A stretch of 64,000 bases of DNA from positions 84,961 through 148,960 of the forward strand of contig CAMAQD010000004.1 of assembly GCA_945860385.1 (NCBI GenBank), given 5' to 3'. Source of the DNA: Flavobacterium psychrophilum. GTDB lineage: Bacteria > Bacteroidota > Bacteroidia > Flavobacteriales > Flavobacteriaceae. Under the pieces are notes generated by a model that saw only the letters and a program-made list of their open reading frames with translations, was not told the origin of the DNA and searched no databases. Position numbers and translations under genes: made by a program. Below, in pieces: positions 63,931 through 64,000 of this stretch. Within the stretch, counting starts at the first letter, position 1. Each line of letters opens with the position of its first letter.

Positions 63931-64000
63931 AAGTTACTGTTTTTTCAGTAACGTAGTTGGCGGTGCTACTCCAATATTTTTCAATACAATTATTTTTTAA

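Larger units (their letters stand above)
62690..63964 (-). mobile_element. Candidate integron gene-cassette array (integrase not visible)
   Basis: Three palindromic attC-like repeats (A 62690-62820, B 63304-63438, C 63846-63930) delimit two cassettes, each holding one small minus-strand gene. The start box of each cassette is the reverse complement of its own end box. GTTGTGTGC at 62812 pairs with GCACACAAC ending at 63312, and GTTGGCGGT at 63431 pairs with ACCGCCAAC ending at 63855. Boxes on the two sides of a given repeat do not pair well. This is what recombination of circular cassettes at attC would produce. Minus-strand orientation places each gene ahead of its attC site. An integrase, if any, would lie beyond the right edge. 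Confidence 0.6.

Overview
The window is AT-rich chromosomal DNA from a member of the Bacteroidota, almost certainly a Flavobacterium-type organism. Several things support this. Promoters match the Bacteroidota form (TAnnTTTG, in several cases with a TTG 17-23 bases upstream), and leaders are A-rich without clear Shine-Dalgarno sequences. Characteristic families are present: a TonB-dependent receptor paired with a DUF4249 lipoprotein, DUF2490, DUF3276/PUR-alpha, a Bacteroidota-type NusB of about 310 residues, OstA-like and a TonB with a Bacteroidota-type N-terminus. Small palindromic repeats resembling those of flavobacterial genomes are scattered between genes. No rRNA, tRNA or CRISPR array was seen.

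Layout. 1-9.6 kb: end of trmD, rplS, monomeric isocitrate dehydrogenase, receptor/DUF4249 pair, thiamine pyrophosphokinase, rlmF and a DUF2490 protein. 9.7-18.3 kb: uvrB, a CHASE-PAS-PAS histidine kinase with a lone receiver, hemG-like flavodoxin, a transglutaminase-like protein, pepT and a Lys/Ala-rich histone-H1-like protein. 18.3-31.2 kb: yajC and nusB divergent from an ABC exporter and a PUR protein, then a mostly minus-strand series (S10 peptidase, cyclophilin-FKBP fusion, lipocalin, beta-hydroxyacid-type dehydrogenase, aroE, TPR protein, class III aminotransferase). 31.4-37.1 kb: OstA-like protein and two exported GH13 enzymes. 37.1-43.3 kb: a phospholipid operon (LUD protein, cdsA, psd, acyl-CoA-binding protein, exported superoxide dismutase) and rsfS-ftsH. 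43.4-56.5 kb: housekeeping genes (birA, pyrE, NUDIX, DbpA-like helicase, phnA, coaD, TMEM175, ddl, PASTA protein, rluD, pfkA, radical SAM, two GNATs, yaaA) and a remnant of an IS3-family transposase. 56.5-61.4 kb: a TetR-TolC-HlyD-DHA2 efflux operon with a paired operator over its promoter. 61.5-62.4 kb: a TonB protein.

The most unusual part is the right end (62.7-64.0 kb). Two near-identical palindromic repeats of about 130 bp and a third, different one separate two short cassettes. Each cassette carries one small minus-strand gene (a lipoprotein; a two-helix membrane protein). The outer box at the start of each cassette is the reverse complement of the box at the end of the same cassette, while the boxes on the two sides of one repeat do not match. 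This is the arrangement expected of integron gene cassettes with attC sites. No integrase is visible, so it may be a cassette cluster lacking an integrase, or the end of an integron that continues to the right of the window.
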